From contig NZ_FOKP01000001.1 in NCBI RefSeq assembly GCF_900112185.1, positions 372,001-436,000 of the forward strand: a DNA stretch of 64,000 nucleotides. Reading direction: 5' to 3'. Numbering within the stretch: the stretch's first letter is position 1; each line of letters opens with the position of its first letter. This document shows, in pieces, positions 47,635-55,964 of this stretch. Under the pieces are notes generated by a model that saw only the letters and a program-made list of their open reading frames with translations, was not told the origin of the DNA and ran no database searches. This DNA comes from Allobosea sp. CRIB-10 (GTDB taxonomy: Bacteria; Pseudomonadota; Alphaproteobacteria; Rhizobiales; Beijerinckiaceae). Position numbers and translations under genes: made by a program.

Positions 47635-48729
47635 TCAGGCTCCAGCGTCGGACCGGAACAGCAGGCTGCCATCGCCGTAGGAGTAGAAGCGATAGCCCTC
47701 GGCGATGGCGTGGGCATAGGCGCGCTTCATCAGGTCGAGGCCAGCGAAGGCCGAGACCAGCATGAACAGCGTCGAGCGCGGCAGGTGGAAATTGGTCATC
47801 AGCAGGTCGACGGCGCGGAAGCGATAGCCAGGCGTGATGAAGATCGCCGTGTCACCCGAGAACGGCTTGATGATGCCGTCCTCTGCCGTGGCGCTTTCGA
47901 GCAGGCGCAGCGAGGTCGTGCCGACCGCGACGATACGGCCACCGGCAGCCTTGACCGCGTTGAGCGCATCGGCGGTCGCAGCGCTGACCGTGCCCCATTC
48001 GGCGTGCATGCGGTGCTCGTCGGTGTCCTGCGCCTTGACCGGCAGGAAGGTGCCGGCGCCGACATGCAGCGTGACGAAATGGCTGGAAACGCCGCGCTGC
48101 TTCAGCGCCGCGAACAGATCCGGCGTGAAGTGGAGCCCGGCGGTCGGCGCGGCGACGGCGCCTTCTTCGCGGGCATAGGTGGTCTGGTAGTCGCGGGCAT
48201 CGGCCTGATCGGTCGCGCGCTTGCCGGCGATATAGGGCGGCAGCGGCAATTCGCCGAGCCGGGCGATCGCCTCGTCGAGATAGGGGCCGGCCAGCGAGAA
48301 GCGCAGCCCGATATCGCCGCCCTCCCCCTTGTCCTCGACCTCGGCCTGCAACCGGGCGAGCTCGCAGGCATTGCCGGCGCCGTCGCTGTCGAAGACGATC
48401 GTCTCGCCGACGGCGAGCTTCTTGGCCGGGCGGGCGAAAGCGCGCCAGCGATCATCCGCCGCGCGCTTGTGCAGCATGACCTCGATGCGGGCCGAGGCCT
48501 CGCCGCGATAACGCCGCCCCCAGAGCCGCGAGGGAATGACGCGGGTATCGTTCAGCACCAGGGCATCGCCCGGCCGCAGCAGCTCGACGAGGTCGCGGAT
48601 GCCGCGATCCTCGAAAGGCTCGGGCGCGTCGGGGCGGACGACGAGCAGCCTCGCTGCGTCGCGCGGGCTCACGGGCCGCAGCGCGATGCGTTCCTCGGGC
48701 AGATCGAAATCAAAGAGACCGACGTCCAT
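47635..48729 (-). CDS. queA: tRNA preQ1(34) S-adenosylmethionine ribosyltransferase-isomerase (QueA)
   Basis: A 364-residue enzyme that moves the ribosyl group of SAM to preQ1 in tRNA, making epoxyqueuosine. Family motifs visible are [15 protein letters not shown] at the N-terminus, [39 protein letters not shown] and [15 protein letters not shown]. tgt, its usual follower, is absent. A terminator ends just 12 bases upstream of its ATG, so queA must use a promoter overlapping the terminator, or read-through. Confidence 0.95.
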   Translation of the reverse strand: MDVGLFDFDLPEERIALRPVSPRDAARLLVVRPDAPEPFEDRGIRDLVELLRPGDALVLNDTRVIPSRLWGRRYRGEASARIEVMLHKRAADDRWRAFARPAKKLAVGETIVFDSDGAGNACELARLQAEVEDKGEGGDIGLRFSLAGPYLDEAIARLGELPLPPYIAGKRATDQADARDYQTTYAREEGAVAAPTAGLHFTPDLFAALKQRGVSSHFVTLHVGAGTFLPVKAQDTDEHRMHAEWGTVSAATADALNAVKAAGGRIVAVGTTSLRLLESATAEDGIIKPFSGDTAIFITPGYRFRAVDLLMTNFHLPRSTLFMLVSAFAGLDLMKRAYAHAIAEGYRFYSYGDGSLLFRSDAGA

Positions 48730-48740
48730 GGACCGATCCT

Positions 48741-48780
48741 AAAAAGTCATCCCGGGCCGACCAAGTCGACCCGGGATGAC
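48741..48780 (-). terminator. Rho-independent terminator after the cyclophilin operon
   Basis: On the minus strand the 11-bp arms GTCATCCCGGG (48780-48770) and CCCGGGATGAC (48756-48746) pair perfectly, with an inner CGAC/GTCG stem, followed by five T (48745-48741). Confidence 0.9.
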
Positions 48781-48805
48781 TGTATTCAAGACGCGTCGGA
48801 ACGCC

Positions 48806-49273
48806 TCAGGCGTCCGCCTGAACCTTCAGCGAGACGATGGAGTCGGGATCGCGCACCGGCTCGCCGCGCTTGATCCTGTCGATATTCTCCATGCCCTCAA
48901 CGACTTGGCCCCAGACCGTGTACTGCTTGTCGAGGAAGCGGGCGTCGTCGAAGACGATGAAGAACTGGCTGTTGGCCGAGTTCGGGTTCTGGGCGCGAGC
49001 CATCGAGCAGATGCCGCGGACATGCGGTTCGGCGTTGAACTCCTGGGCGAGGTCCGGGTAGCTCGAGCCGCCGGTGCCGGTGCCGTGAGGGCAGCCGACC
49101 TGCGCCATGAAACCGTCGATGACGCGGTGGAAGACGATGCCGTCATAAAAACCCTCGCGGGCGAGCAGCTTGATGCGCTCGACATGGTTGGGGGCGAGGT
49201 CCGGCCGCAGCTTGATCACCACGCGGCCCTTGGTGGTCTCCATGACGAGGGTGTTCTCGGGATCGAGCGACAT
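48806..49273 (-). CDS. ppiB: Peptidyl-prolyl cis-trans isomerase, cytoplasmic cyclophilin
   Basis: A 155-residue cyclophilin without a signal peptide, from ATG 49273. Active-site motifs FHRVIDGFMAQVG, GTGTGGS and NSANSQFFIVF are intact. It catalyses proline isomerisation during folding. The ATG overlaps the stop of the upstream TonB-C-like gene by one base. It ends the three-gene cyclophilin operon. Confidence 0.92.
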   Translation of the reverse strand: MSLDPENTLVMETTKGRVVIKLRPDLAPNHVERIKLLAREGFYDGIVFHRVIDGFMAQVGCPHGTGTGGSSYPDLAQEFNAEPHVRGICSMARAQNPNSANSQFFIVFDDARFLDKQYTVWGQVVEGMENIDRIKRGEPVRDPDSIVSLKVQADA

Positions 49274-49902
49274 CAGACTGATCTTTCGTTGGTCGGCACA
49301 CGGCCGAAGAAGCGGATTGTGATCGGGCGGCCTGCGATACTCCCTCCGAGCCCCGGCGACAACCTCATCGGCGTGCAATCGCGCACGGCCCGCATCAGCG
49401 TGTCGGTGAAACGCTCGCGCAGGCCGGGCGGCGAACGCCGCATCTCCCAGGTGACGCGCGGCTGGCCGAAGAGCGTGCCGTCGCGGCGCAGGCTGAAGCG
49501 GACGCTGGCGGACGCACTGTCTCCCGCCTGAAGCGCCGGCGGCTTCCAGCAGCGCCGCAGCGCCGGGCCGATCTGATCGAGCCGGTCGACGGTCTCTTCG
49601 CCGAGACCGATCGTCTCCGGGTTGACGGTGCCGATGACGCCGCGATCGACGCCGGGCGTCGGCGACGGCACGGCCGGGCGGCGCGCGCCCTCGCCGAAAG
49701 GGCCGGCGATGCCGGGCATGTAGCGTTGGCCCGATTGCGGCGGCAGCACCGGGTTCTGCGAGCCGGACGGCGGCGGCAGGACGGGGTTCTGGAAGCCAGA
49801 GGCCGGCGGCAGGCCGAGATCGCGCGTGTCCTGCGCCAGCGCCGTGCCGCTGGCGCAGGACACCAGCAGGAGCGTAAGCGCGGACAGGCGCGACAGGCGC
49901 AT
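49273..49902 (-). CDS. Secreted protein with TonB/TolA-like C-terminal domain
   Basis: A 209-residue protein with a signal peptide (cleaved near ALAQD, about residue 24). A Pro-rich region carries the short repeat QNPVLPP twice (about 38-54). The C-terminal part from about residue 115 (ALRRCWKPP, SVRFSLRRDGTLFGQPRV) resembles the TonB-C/TolA-C fold, found in envelope-spanning proteins; the N-terminal membrane anchor usual for TonB is missing. It lies between the two cyclophilin genes. Confidence in the domain is moderate. Confidence 0.6.
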   Translation of the reverse strand: MRLSRLSALTLLLVSCASGTALAQDTRDLGLPPASGFQNPVLPPPSGSQNPVLPPQSGQRYMPGIAGPFGEGARRPAVPSPTPGVDRGVIGTVNPETIGLGEETVDRLDQIGPALRRCWKPPALQAGDSASASVRFSLRRDGTLFGQPRVTWEMRRSPPGLRERFTDTLMRAVRDCTPMRLSPGLGGSIAGRPITIRFFGRVPTNERSV

Positions 49903-49906
49903 CGCC

Positions 49907-50479
49907 TTACTTGGCGTCCGCCAGCAGGCGCATGCGGATGATCTTGTCGGGACCGCTCACCGAGCCGTTATTGGCGCTGCTGCCCTTCTTGATCTTGCGC
50001 ACGGCGTCCATGCCGGAGACGACCTCGCCGAACAGGGTGTACTGGCCGGTCAGCGAGCCGCAACCCTCGAAGCAGATGAAGAACTGCGAATTGGCCGAGT
50101 TCGGGCTCTGCGAGCGCGCCATGCCGACCGAGCCGAGCTTGTAGGGCGTCGGGGTGAACTCAGCCGGGATGTTCGGCAGGTCGGAACCGCCGGTGCCGTC
50201 GCCCTTCGGATCGCCGGTCTGGGCCATGAAGCCGTCGATGACGCGGTGGAAGACGATGCCGTCATAGAAGCCGCGCTTGGTCAGCGCCTTGATCTGCTCG
50301 ACATGCTTGGGTGCGAGGTCCGGCCGCAGGCGGATGGTGACGCGCCCATCCTTGGTGTCGAGCGCCAGGGTGTTCTGCGGATCGAGATTGGCCGGTGCCG
50401 GCGCCTGGGCAAAAGCCTGGGATTGAGCCAGGCCGATCGAAGCGGAAACTGCCAGGACGGCGAGCGTGGTGCGAAGCAT
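49907..50479 (-). CDS. ppiA: Peptidyl-prolyl cis-trans isomerase, exported cyclophilin
   Basis: A 190-residue cyclophilin from ATG 50479 with a signal peptide (cleavage near AFAQA, about residue 25). The catalytic FHRVIDGFMAQTGD and NSANSQFFICF motifs are intact, and a Cys pair (ICFEGCGS) is unlike the cytoplasmic copy. It should act in the periplasm. It heads a three-gene operon with the TonB-C-like protein and ppiB. Confidence 0.92.
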   Translation of the reverse strand: MLRTTLAVLAVSASIGLAQSQAFAQAPAPANLDPQNTLALDTKDGRVTIRLRPDLAPKHVEQIKALTKRGFYDGIVFHRVIDGFMAQTGDPKGDGTGGSDLPNIPAEFTPTPYKLGSVGMARSQSPNSANSQFFICFEGCGSLTGQYTLFGEVVSGMDAVRKIKKGSSANNGSVSGPDKIIRMRLLADAK

Positions 50480-50685
50480 CGAAAAACCTCTCCTGACCGC
50501 CGGAACGGCCCGGCGCATCTGAAGCTGCGAGGTAACGACATCCTATGACTGGAACAAGGCGCTGAATCGCGCACGGCGAACAATGTTGCACCGCACAAGA
50601 GCAAACTGGAATAATTTTGCAAAAAGTTCGATCGCGAGCTGCCTAAACAGGTGACAACATAATGGCGATCCGCTAATCAGTTCAG
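50480..50685. other. Spacer upstream of the exported cyclophilin
   Basis: About 200 bases hold the expected minus-strand promoter of ppiA (not resolved) and a possible plus-strand promoter for the RNA candidate: GTGACA (50651-50656) with CTAATC (50673-50678) or CATAAT (50658-50663). Nothing codes here. Confidence 0.3.
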
Positions 50686-50840
50686 CGCTGGGCTCGCCCG
50701 ACCGTTTTCCGGGCGCCGCGGACCAGGTCTCGGGAGGAACAAACAGCCGCTAGTATATGAGTGCGCGGGAACAACGGCGCGCCGATACTGCGGTAAAAAA
50801 CAGACTTTCAAAGGCAGGGCGAAAGCCTTGCCTTTTGTTT
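50686..50840 (+). ncRNA. Candidate structured small RNA
   Basis: No gene lies on the plus strand here, yet a plus-strand terminator ends the stretch. Three hairpins can be read: CGCCCG/CGGGCG (50695-50715); CCGC-T-AGTAT with ATACT-GCGG (50747-50756 and 50785-50793) enclosing GCGCG/CGCGC; and the terminator (50810-50835). An unpaired GGGAGGAACAAACAG (50732-50746) lies between the first two and looks like an accessible purine-rich target-binding segment. The 5' end is approximate. I do not recognise 6S, SRP, tmRNA or RNase P signatures. Confidence 0.45.
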
Positions 50841-50841
50841 T
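50810..50841 (+). terminator. Rho-independent terminator on the plus strand
   Basis: An 11-bp stem (50810-50820 with 50825-50835) with a GAAA tetraloop and then TGTTTT. The single G-U pair (50817 with 50828) forms only in plus-strand RNA; in minus-strand RNA it would be a C/A mismatch, so the orientation is plus. Confidence 0.8.
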
Positions 50842-50872
50842 GGTCTATACGCTAGATTACGCTGAACGCTGT

Positions 50873-51103
50873 TCAGGCGTCGAGCTGGGTCCAGATATAC
50901 CAGACGATACAGAAAACGACCGCAGCGATGATCGTCGTCGCGATTGCCTTCGTCGCCAAGCCGGGCAGCACCGGCGCGCCAGGATCGGTGCCCTTCTCGA
51001 CCTCGCCGCTCTCCGCTTGGCTGCGCACGCCGAAGGGCAGCGTCACGAACAGCACCGTCCACCAGATCACGAAATAGACCGCAAGCCCGCCGCCGACCGT
51101 CAT
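50873..51103 (-). CDS. DUF1467 small membrane protein
   Basis: A 76-residue protein with two helices (about 5-25 and 50-72) joined by a short loop with LPFGVRSQ, the hallmark of DUF1467. The function is unknown. In Rhizobiales it usually follows the methylmalonyl-CoA epimerase gene and precedes proS; here a RidA gene lies between epimerase and DUF1467, and proS is 42 kb away. It overlaps ridA by 4 bp. Confidence 0.82.
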   Translation of the reverse strand: MTVGGGLAVYFVIWWTVLFVTLPFGVRSQAESGEVEKGTDPGAPVLPGLATKAIATTIIAAVVFCIVWYIWTQLDA

Positions 51104-51501
51104 GACGAGCTGCCCTCGCCAGCCAGAGCGATGCAGGCGAACGCGACCTTGGCCTGCGTCGGCACGCCGAAGCGCGCCGTATGCCTTGCCGGCAAGCCAT
51201 TCGGAAAATGCTTCACATATTCGGCATTGCAGGCGGCATAGTCGCTAGGATCGGTGATGAGCATCGTCATCTGAACGACGCGATCGAGGCTGCTGCCGGC
51301 CTGCGCCAGGATCGTGGCGATATACGCCAAGGCCTGCCGCACCTGCTCGGCCGGCGTCTCACCCCGCACGATCCCCTTCGCCGGATCATGCGGCGCCGAT
51401 TGGCCGGAGACGAAGACCAGGCCACCTGCTCGCGCCGCGAGGCTGAAGGGGCGTGGCGATCCGGCCTCCGGTTCACCGAAGAACGTGATCTCTGACGTCA
51501 T
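51100..51501 (-). CDS. RidA-family protein
   Basis: A 133-residue YjgF/RidA-fold protein. The substrate-binding arginine occurs in PARHTARFGV and the G-Q-S region in VFVSGQSAP. The C-terminal glutamate (VEIEA) typical of archetypal RidA enamine deaminases is replaced by FACIALAGE, so it likely belongs to another Rid subfamily and may lack enamine deaminase activity. It lies 3 bp downstream of the epimerase gene and overlaps DUF1467. Confidence 0.8.
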   Translation of the reverse strand: MTSEITFFGEPEAGSPRPFSLAARAGGLVFVSGQSAPHDPAKGIVRGETPAEQVRQALAYIATILAQAGSSLDRVVQMTMLITDPSDYAACNAEYVKHFPNGLPARHTARFGVPTQAKVAFACIALAGEGSSS

Positions 51502-51504
51502 GGC

Positions 51505-51909
51505 TCAGGCCTGCTCCAGCTCGACGAGCGTGCCGCAGAAATCCTTGGGGTGCAGGAAGAGCACCGGCTTGCCATGGGCGCCGATGCGCGGCTCGCCCGA
51601 GCCCAGCACGCGCGCGCCCTGCGCCTTCAGCCGGTCGCGGGCGGCGAGGATGTCGTCGACCTCGTAGCAGATATGATGGATGCCGCCGTCGGCATTGCGC
51701 TCGAGGAACTTGGCGATCGGCGAGTCGGCGCCCATCGGCTCCAGTAACTCGATCTTGGTGTTCGGCAATTCGACGAAGACCACGGTAACGCCATGCTCCG
51801 GCTGCGGCAGCGGCTGCGAGACGCGGGCCCCGAGCGTGTCGCGATAAAGCGCGGTCGAAGCCGCGAGATCCTTCACGGCGATGGCGACGTGGTTGAGGCG
51901 TCCGATCAT
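51505..51909 (-). CDS. mce: Methylmalonyl-CoA epimerase
   Basis: A 134-residue VOC-fold metalloenzyme converting (2S)- to (2R)-methylmalonyl-CoA in propionate metabolism. The LNHVAIAVKDL start, GGIHHICYEVDD and the C-terminal LVELEQA supply the metal ligands of this family. It follows the RNase J gene by 49 bp. The epimerase and RNase J are neighbours in many Rhizobiales. Confidence 0.92.
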   Translation of the reverse strand: MIGRLNHVAIAVKDLAASTALYRDTLGARVSQPLPQPEHGVTVVFVELPNTKIELLEPMGADSPIAKFLERNADGGIHHICYEVDDILAARDRLKAQGARVLGSGEPRIGAHGKPVLFLHPKDFCGTLVELEQA

Positions 51910-51958
51910 TCCCAGAGCTCCGTTCAGGCGCAGCGTTCAGCAGGCGATATGCCCGATC

Positions 51959-53635
51959 CTACACCGTGATCACCAGCGCGTTCACCAGCGGCTTCTTGCC
52001 CCACTCCTCGTTGACGGCGCTGCGTACGCCGCGTTCGAGCGCGTTGCGCACGGCCTCGGGATCGCGGCGCTTGCCCTTGGGCAGGCCCTCGATCAGGTCC
52101 TCGACCGCGTCGGCGACGATGTCGTCGAAGGGTGTGCCGTCCTTGGCGCTAAGCGGCAGGCCGATCAGCGCGACCTCCGGGTCGCCGGCGAGTTCGCCCT
52201 TCTCGTCGAGCGCGACCGCGATCGAGATGACGCCGGCAAAGGAGAGCTTGCGGCGCTCGGGAATGGTGCGGTCGAGCGCGCCGATCAGGAGCTCGCCATC
52301 CTGGTAGAGCCGGCCGTGCTGGACCTCGGTGAGCTTGCGGGCCCCGTCCTCGGCGATCGCGACGACGTCGCCATTGCCGGCCCGCAGGACGTGCTTGACG
52401 CCGAGGCTACGGGCGAAGGTGGCGTGCTCGGTCAGGTGCAGGTCCTCGCCATGGGCGGGAATCGCGATCTTCGGCTTGAGCCAGCCATAGAGCCGCGCCA
52501 ATTCCTCGCGCCGTGGATGGCCGGAGACGTGCACGAGATGGGTGCGGTCGGTGATGATCTCGATATTGTCGCGCGCCAGCCGGTTGAGGATGGCGCCGAC
52601 CGCCTTCTCGTTGCCGGGGATGGTGCGCGAGGAAAAGATCACCCGGTCGCCCGGCGAGAGCGCGATCTCGGGGTGATCGTCCGCGGCGATGCGCGAGAGC
52701 GCGGCCCTCGGCTCGCCCTGGCTGCCGGTCACCAGCGCGACGACCTTGTCGCGCGGCAGATAGCCATAGGTCTCGACCCCGCGGAACGCCGGAATGCCGT
52801 CGAGAAAGCCGCATTCGCGGGCGACGTCGATGACGCGGTCCATGGCGCGGCCGACGACGACGACGTCGCGCTGATTGGCCATCGCCGCCTCCGCGACGGC
52901 ACGCAGGCGCGCGACGTTCGAGGCGAAGGTGGTGACGGCGACGCGGTTAGGCGCGGAAGCCACCAGTTCCTTGAGCTTGGCAGCGACATCGGCCTCGCTC
53001 GGGCTGATGCCGTCGCGCAGGACATTGGTGGAGTCGCAGATCAGCGCCAGCACGCCCTCCTCGCCGAGCTCGCGCAGGCGGGCTTCGTCGGTCGGGAGGC
53101 CGACGCGCGGCGTCGGGTCGATCTTCCAGTCACCGGTGTGGACGACGAGACCGGCAGGCGTGCGGATCGCGAGCGCGTTCGATTCCGGGATCGAATGCGC
53201 CACGGGGACGAATTCGATGTCGAAGGGGCCGAGCGTGAAGCGCCCTCCCTGGGCGACGATATTCATCTCGACCTTGGGCGCGCCGGGCTCCGACAGTCGG
53301 CGCGTCGCAAGCAGGCCGGCAGCGAAGCGCGTGCACCAGACCGGCACGCGCAGCGAGGGCCAGAGCGCGGCGAGCGCGCCGATATGGTCCTCATGGGCGT
53401 GGGTGATGACGATGCCGAGCAGGTTGGCCCGATCCTGGATGATGTAGCTGAGGTCGGGCAGGACGATGTCGACGCCCGGCGCCTCCGGCCCGGCGAAGGA
53501 GAGCCCGCAATCGACCAGGATCCATTTGCGCTTCTTTTCCGGCCCGAAGCCGTAGAGCGCGGCATTCATGCCGATCTCGCCGAGGCCGCCGAGCGGAACG
53601 AAGACGAGCTGGTCGCTGGAACGGGTCACTGGCAA
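51959..53635 (-). CDS. rnj: Ribonuclease J
   Basis: A 558-residue metallo-beta-lactamase/beta-CASP nuclease combining 5'-exo and endo activity. The metal motif HAHEDHIGAL (79-88), GDWKIDPTP, the beta-CASP domain (about 200-390, with SGHPRREELARL) and the C-terminal domain are present. In alphaproteobacteria it contributes to rRNA maturation and mRNA decay. It lies between birA and mce on the same strand. Confidence 0.94.
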   Translation of the reverse strand: MPVTRSSDQLVFVPLGGLGEIGMNAALYGFGPEKKRKWILVDCGLSFAGPEAPGVDIVLPDLSYIIQDRANLLGIVITHAHEDHIGALAALWPSLRVPVWCTRFAAGLLATRRLSEPGAPKVEMNIVAQGGRFTLGPFDIEFVPVAHSIPESNALAIRTPAGLVVHTGDWKIDPTPRVGLPTDEARLRELGEEGVLALICDSTNVLRDGISPSEADVAAKLKELVASAPNRVAVTTFASNVARLRAVAEAAMANQRDVVVVGRAMDRVIDVARECGFLDGIPAFRGVETYGYLPRDKVVALVTGSQGEPRAALSRIAADDHPEIALSPGDRVIFSSRTIPGNEKAVGAILNRLARDNIEIITDRTHLVHVSGHPRREELARLYGWLKPKIAIPAHGEDLHLTEHATFARSLGVKHVLRAGNGDVVAIAEDGARKLTEVQHGRLYQDGELLIGALDRTIPERRKLSFAGVISIAVALDEKGELAGDPEVALIGLPLSAKDGTPFDDIVADAVEDLIEGLPKGKRRDPEAVRNALERGVRSAVNEEWGKKPLVNALVITV

Positions 53636-53735
53636 TCCTGACGTTCTATCCTGAGGCGGGCAAAGTGCGCGGCGGCAGGCCTAGCATGCTCTCCGACGCG
53701 CCTCCATAGCGGCAGAAGCAGGCGGACGCGTTACT

Positions 53736-54515
53736 TCAACCTGCCGGTGTGCCAGAAGTGGGCATCGAGCCGAAATAGAGATCGCCGGCATCGAGCAGCC
53801 GCCGACCGGCTTCCGTCTCCAGTTCGAGCCGTCCGGAGGCGTCGAGGCCGAGGAAGCGGCCGGAGACCGGACCTTCCGGCAGACGCATGGTGATCGTCTG
53901 CCCGAGATAGGCGGCGCGCTCCAGCCAGGCGGCCCGGATCGGGCCGAAGCCGCCCGGCAGCGACCAGGCCGAGAAGCGCTGGTGCCAGGCATCCGAGAGT
54001 GCTGCCAGCAGGCGCTCGACGGTCGCCTCGGCCGCATGCGCGGAAAGGTGGGCGGCGGGGTAAGGCGTCCCCTCCGGCGCAGAGGCGACGTTGACGCCAA
54101 TGCCGATGACGACGTTGAAGCGCCCTGCCCGGTTCTCGCCCTCGAGCAAGAGGCCCGAGGTCTTGGCGCCGCGGATCAACAGGTCGTTCGGCCATTTCAG
54201 GGCGAGCGCCGGATGGGACAGGCCGGTCACGGCTGCAGCCGCATCGTGCAAGGCAAGGCCCGCAACGAAGCCGAGCTGCGGCGCCAGCGCCGGCTCGCAG
54301 GGAGTGGCCAGCAGCAGGCTGGCATAGAGATTGCCGGGCGGCGAACCCCAATGCCGGCCATGCCGGCCGCGGCCGGCGTTCTGGCTTTTCGCGACGATCC
54401 AGAGCCGCCCCGGATCGCCCTCGCCCAGCGCCCGCCGCGCCTCCTCCATGGTGGAGGCGACCTCGTCGCGGACGATCAGGCGATAGCCCGCGGCGCGAGC
54501 GGATTCGCCAAGCAC
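53736..54515 (-). CDS. birA: Biotin--[acetyl-CoA-carboxylase] ligase (BirA, monofunctional)
   Basis: A 259-residue ligase that activates biotin as biotinyl-AMP and attaches it to carboxylases. The GRGRHGRHW loop, KWPNDLL motif and GIGVNV segment are intact. There is no N-terminal helix-turn-helix, so it is not a repressor of its own substrates. It follows nuoN by 8 bp in the conserved nuoN-birA-rnj arrangement of Rhizobiales. Confidence 0.94.
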   Translation of the reverse strand: MLGESARAAGYRLIVRDEVASTMEEARRALGEGDPGRLWIVAKSQNAGRGRHGRHWGSPPGNLYASLLLATPCEPALAPQLGFVAGLALHDAAAAVTGLSHPALALKWPNDLLIRGAKTSGLLLEGENRAGRFNVVIGIGVNVASAPEGTPYPAAHLSAHAAEATVERLLAALSDAWHQRFSAWSLPGGFGPIRAAWLERAAYLGQTITMRLPEGPVSGRFLGLDASGRLELETEAGRRLLDAGDLYFGSMPTSGTPAG

Positions 54516-54523
54516 TTAGGCGC

Positions 54524-55954
54524 TCAGAACAGCGACTTCGCCGCCGCGGCAGCGGAGTCGAACAGCGGCGCCGGCAGGAAGGACAGCACCAGCACGAACA
54601 GCGCCGAGATCAGCAGGACGCCGCGCACGCCGGCGTCGCCCTTGTCGAAGGCCGGCTTGGCGTCGTCGAAATAGATCACCTTGACGATACGCAGGTAGTA
54701 ATAGGCGCCAACGACGCTCGTGATCACGCCGACCACCGCGAGCACATAGAGCTTGGCCTCGATCGCGGCGAGGAAGACGTACCACTTCGCCCAGAAGCCG
54801 GCGAGCGGCGGGATGCCGGCGAGCGAGAACATCATCATCGACATCGCGAACGCCATCCAGCCATTGGTGCGGGACAGGCCGGCGAGCTCGCCGATATCCT
54901 CGACCGGCTTGCCATTGCGGTTCATCATCAGCACGCAGGCGAAGGCGGCGAGCGTGGTGGCGAGATAGATCGCCATATAGGTCATCACGCCCTGGACGCC
55001 GGCCGGCGTACCAGCAGCGAGGCCGACCAGCGCGTAGCCCATATTGGCGATCGAGGAATAGGCGAGCAGTCGCTTGATATTGGTCTGGCCGATCGCGGCG
55101 AAGGCGCCGAGCGCCATCGAGGCGATCGCCATGAAGACGATGATCTGCTGCCAGTCATGCAGCGCGCCCGGGAAGGCGCCGACAAAGATGCGCACGGTCA
55201 TCGCCATCGCCGCCATCTTGGGCGCCGAGGCGAAGAAGGCTGCGACCGGGGTCGGGGCGCCCTCATAGACGTCCGGCGTCCACATATGGAACGGCACGGC
55301 CGAGATCTTGAAGGCGACGCCGGCGGCGACGAAGACAAGGCCGATAATCAGGCCGATGCCGGGATGGCCGCCCTTCACCGCTTCGGCGATGCCGGCATAA
55401 CTCACCGTGCCGGTGAAGCCGTAGACCATCGACGAGCCGTAAAGCAGCATGCCCGAGGAGAGCGCGCCGAGAACGAAGTACTTCAGGCCGGCCTCGGTCG
55501 AGCGCGGATTATCGCGATCGAAGGCGGCGACGACATAGAGCGCGAGCGACTGCAGCTCCAGGCCGACATAGAGCCCGATCAGGTCGCTGGCCGAGATCAT
55601 CATCATCATGCCGATGGTGGCGAGGACGACGAGGATCGGGAATTCGAAGCGCATGGCGCCGTCGCGGCGCAGGAAATCGGCCGAGAGCACGATCGCGGCC
55701 GCGGCGCCGATCAGCGTCAGCACCTTCATGAAGCGGCCGAAGCCGTCGGCGATGAAGGCGCCGTTGAAGGTGACGACCTTGCCCTCGCCGCGCAGGACGA
55801 GCACCAGCGCCAGCGCGAAAAGCGCGAGCGCCGCGATTTCGAGCGTGCGCGTCGAGCGCTCGCCCTGGATCGCGCCGTAGAGCACCATGGCGATGGCGCC
55901 CAGCGCCAGGATGATTTCCGGAAGCGCCGGACCGAGAGCGGGCAAGGTGGTCAT
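54524..55954 (-). CDS. nuoN: NADH-quinone oxidoreductase subunit N
   Basis: A 476-residue antiporter-like proton-pumping subunit of complex I from ATG 55954 (MTTLPALGPALPEIIL). About 14 helices are present; conserved transmembrane lysines in the broken-helix region and the YSSIANMGYALVGL motif are visible. It ends the nuo gene series and is separated from nuoM by 10 bp. Confidence 0.95.
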   Translation of the reverse strand: MTTLPALGPALPEIILALGAIAMVLYGAIQGERSTRTLEIAALALFALALVLVLRGEGKVVTFNGAFIADGFGRFMKVLTLIGAAAAIVLSADFLRRDGAMRFEFPILVVLATIGMMMMISASDLIGLYVGLELQSLALYVVAAFDRDNPRSTEAGLKYFVLGALSSGMLLYGSSMVYGFTGTVSYAGIAEAVKGGHPGIGLIIGLVFVAAGVAFKISAVPFHMWTPDVYEGAPTPVAAFFASAPKMAAMAMTVRIFVGAFPGALHDWQQIIVFMAIASMALGAFAAIGQTNIKRLLAYSSIANMGYALVGLAAGTPAGVQGVMTYMAIYLATTLAAFACVLMMNRNGKPVEDIGELAGLSRTNGWMAFAMSMMMFSLAGIPPLAGFWAKWYVFLAAIEAKLYVLAVVGVITSVVGAYYYLRIVKVIYFDDAKPAFDKGDAGVRGVLLISALFVLVLSFLPAPLFDSAAAAAKSLF

Positions 55955-55964
55955 CGGAGCAGCC

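Noticed and set aside
50686-50840. 6S RNA, SRP RNA, tmRNA or RNase P RNA at this site
   Set aside because: I looked for the SRP GGAAGCAGCC-type loop, RNase P GAGGAAAGTCC and tmRNA ends and found none; the 5' and 3' ends do not pair as in 6S RNA.
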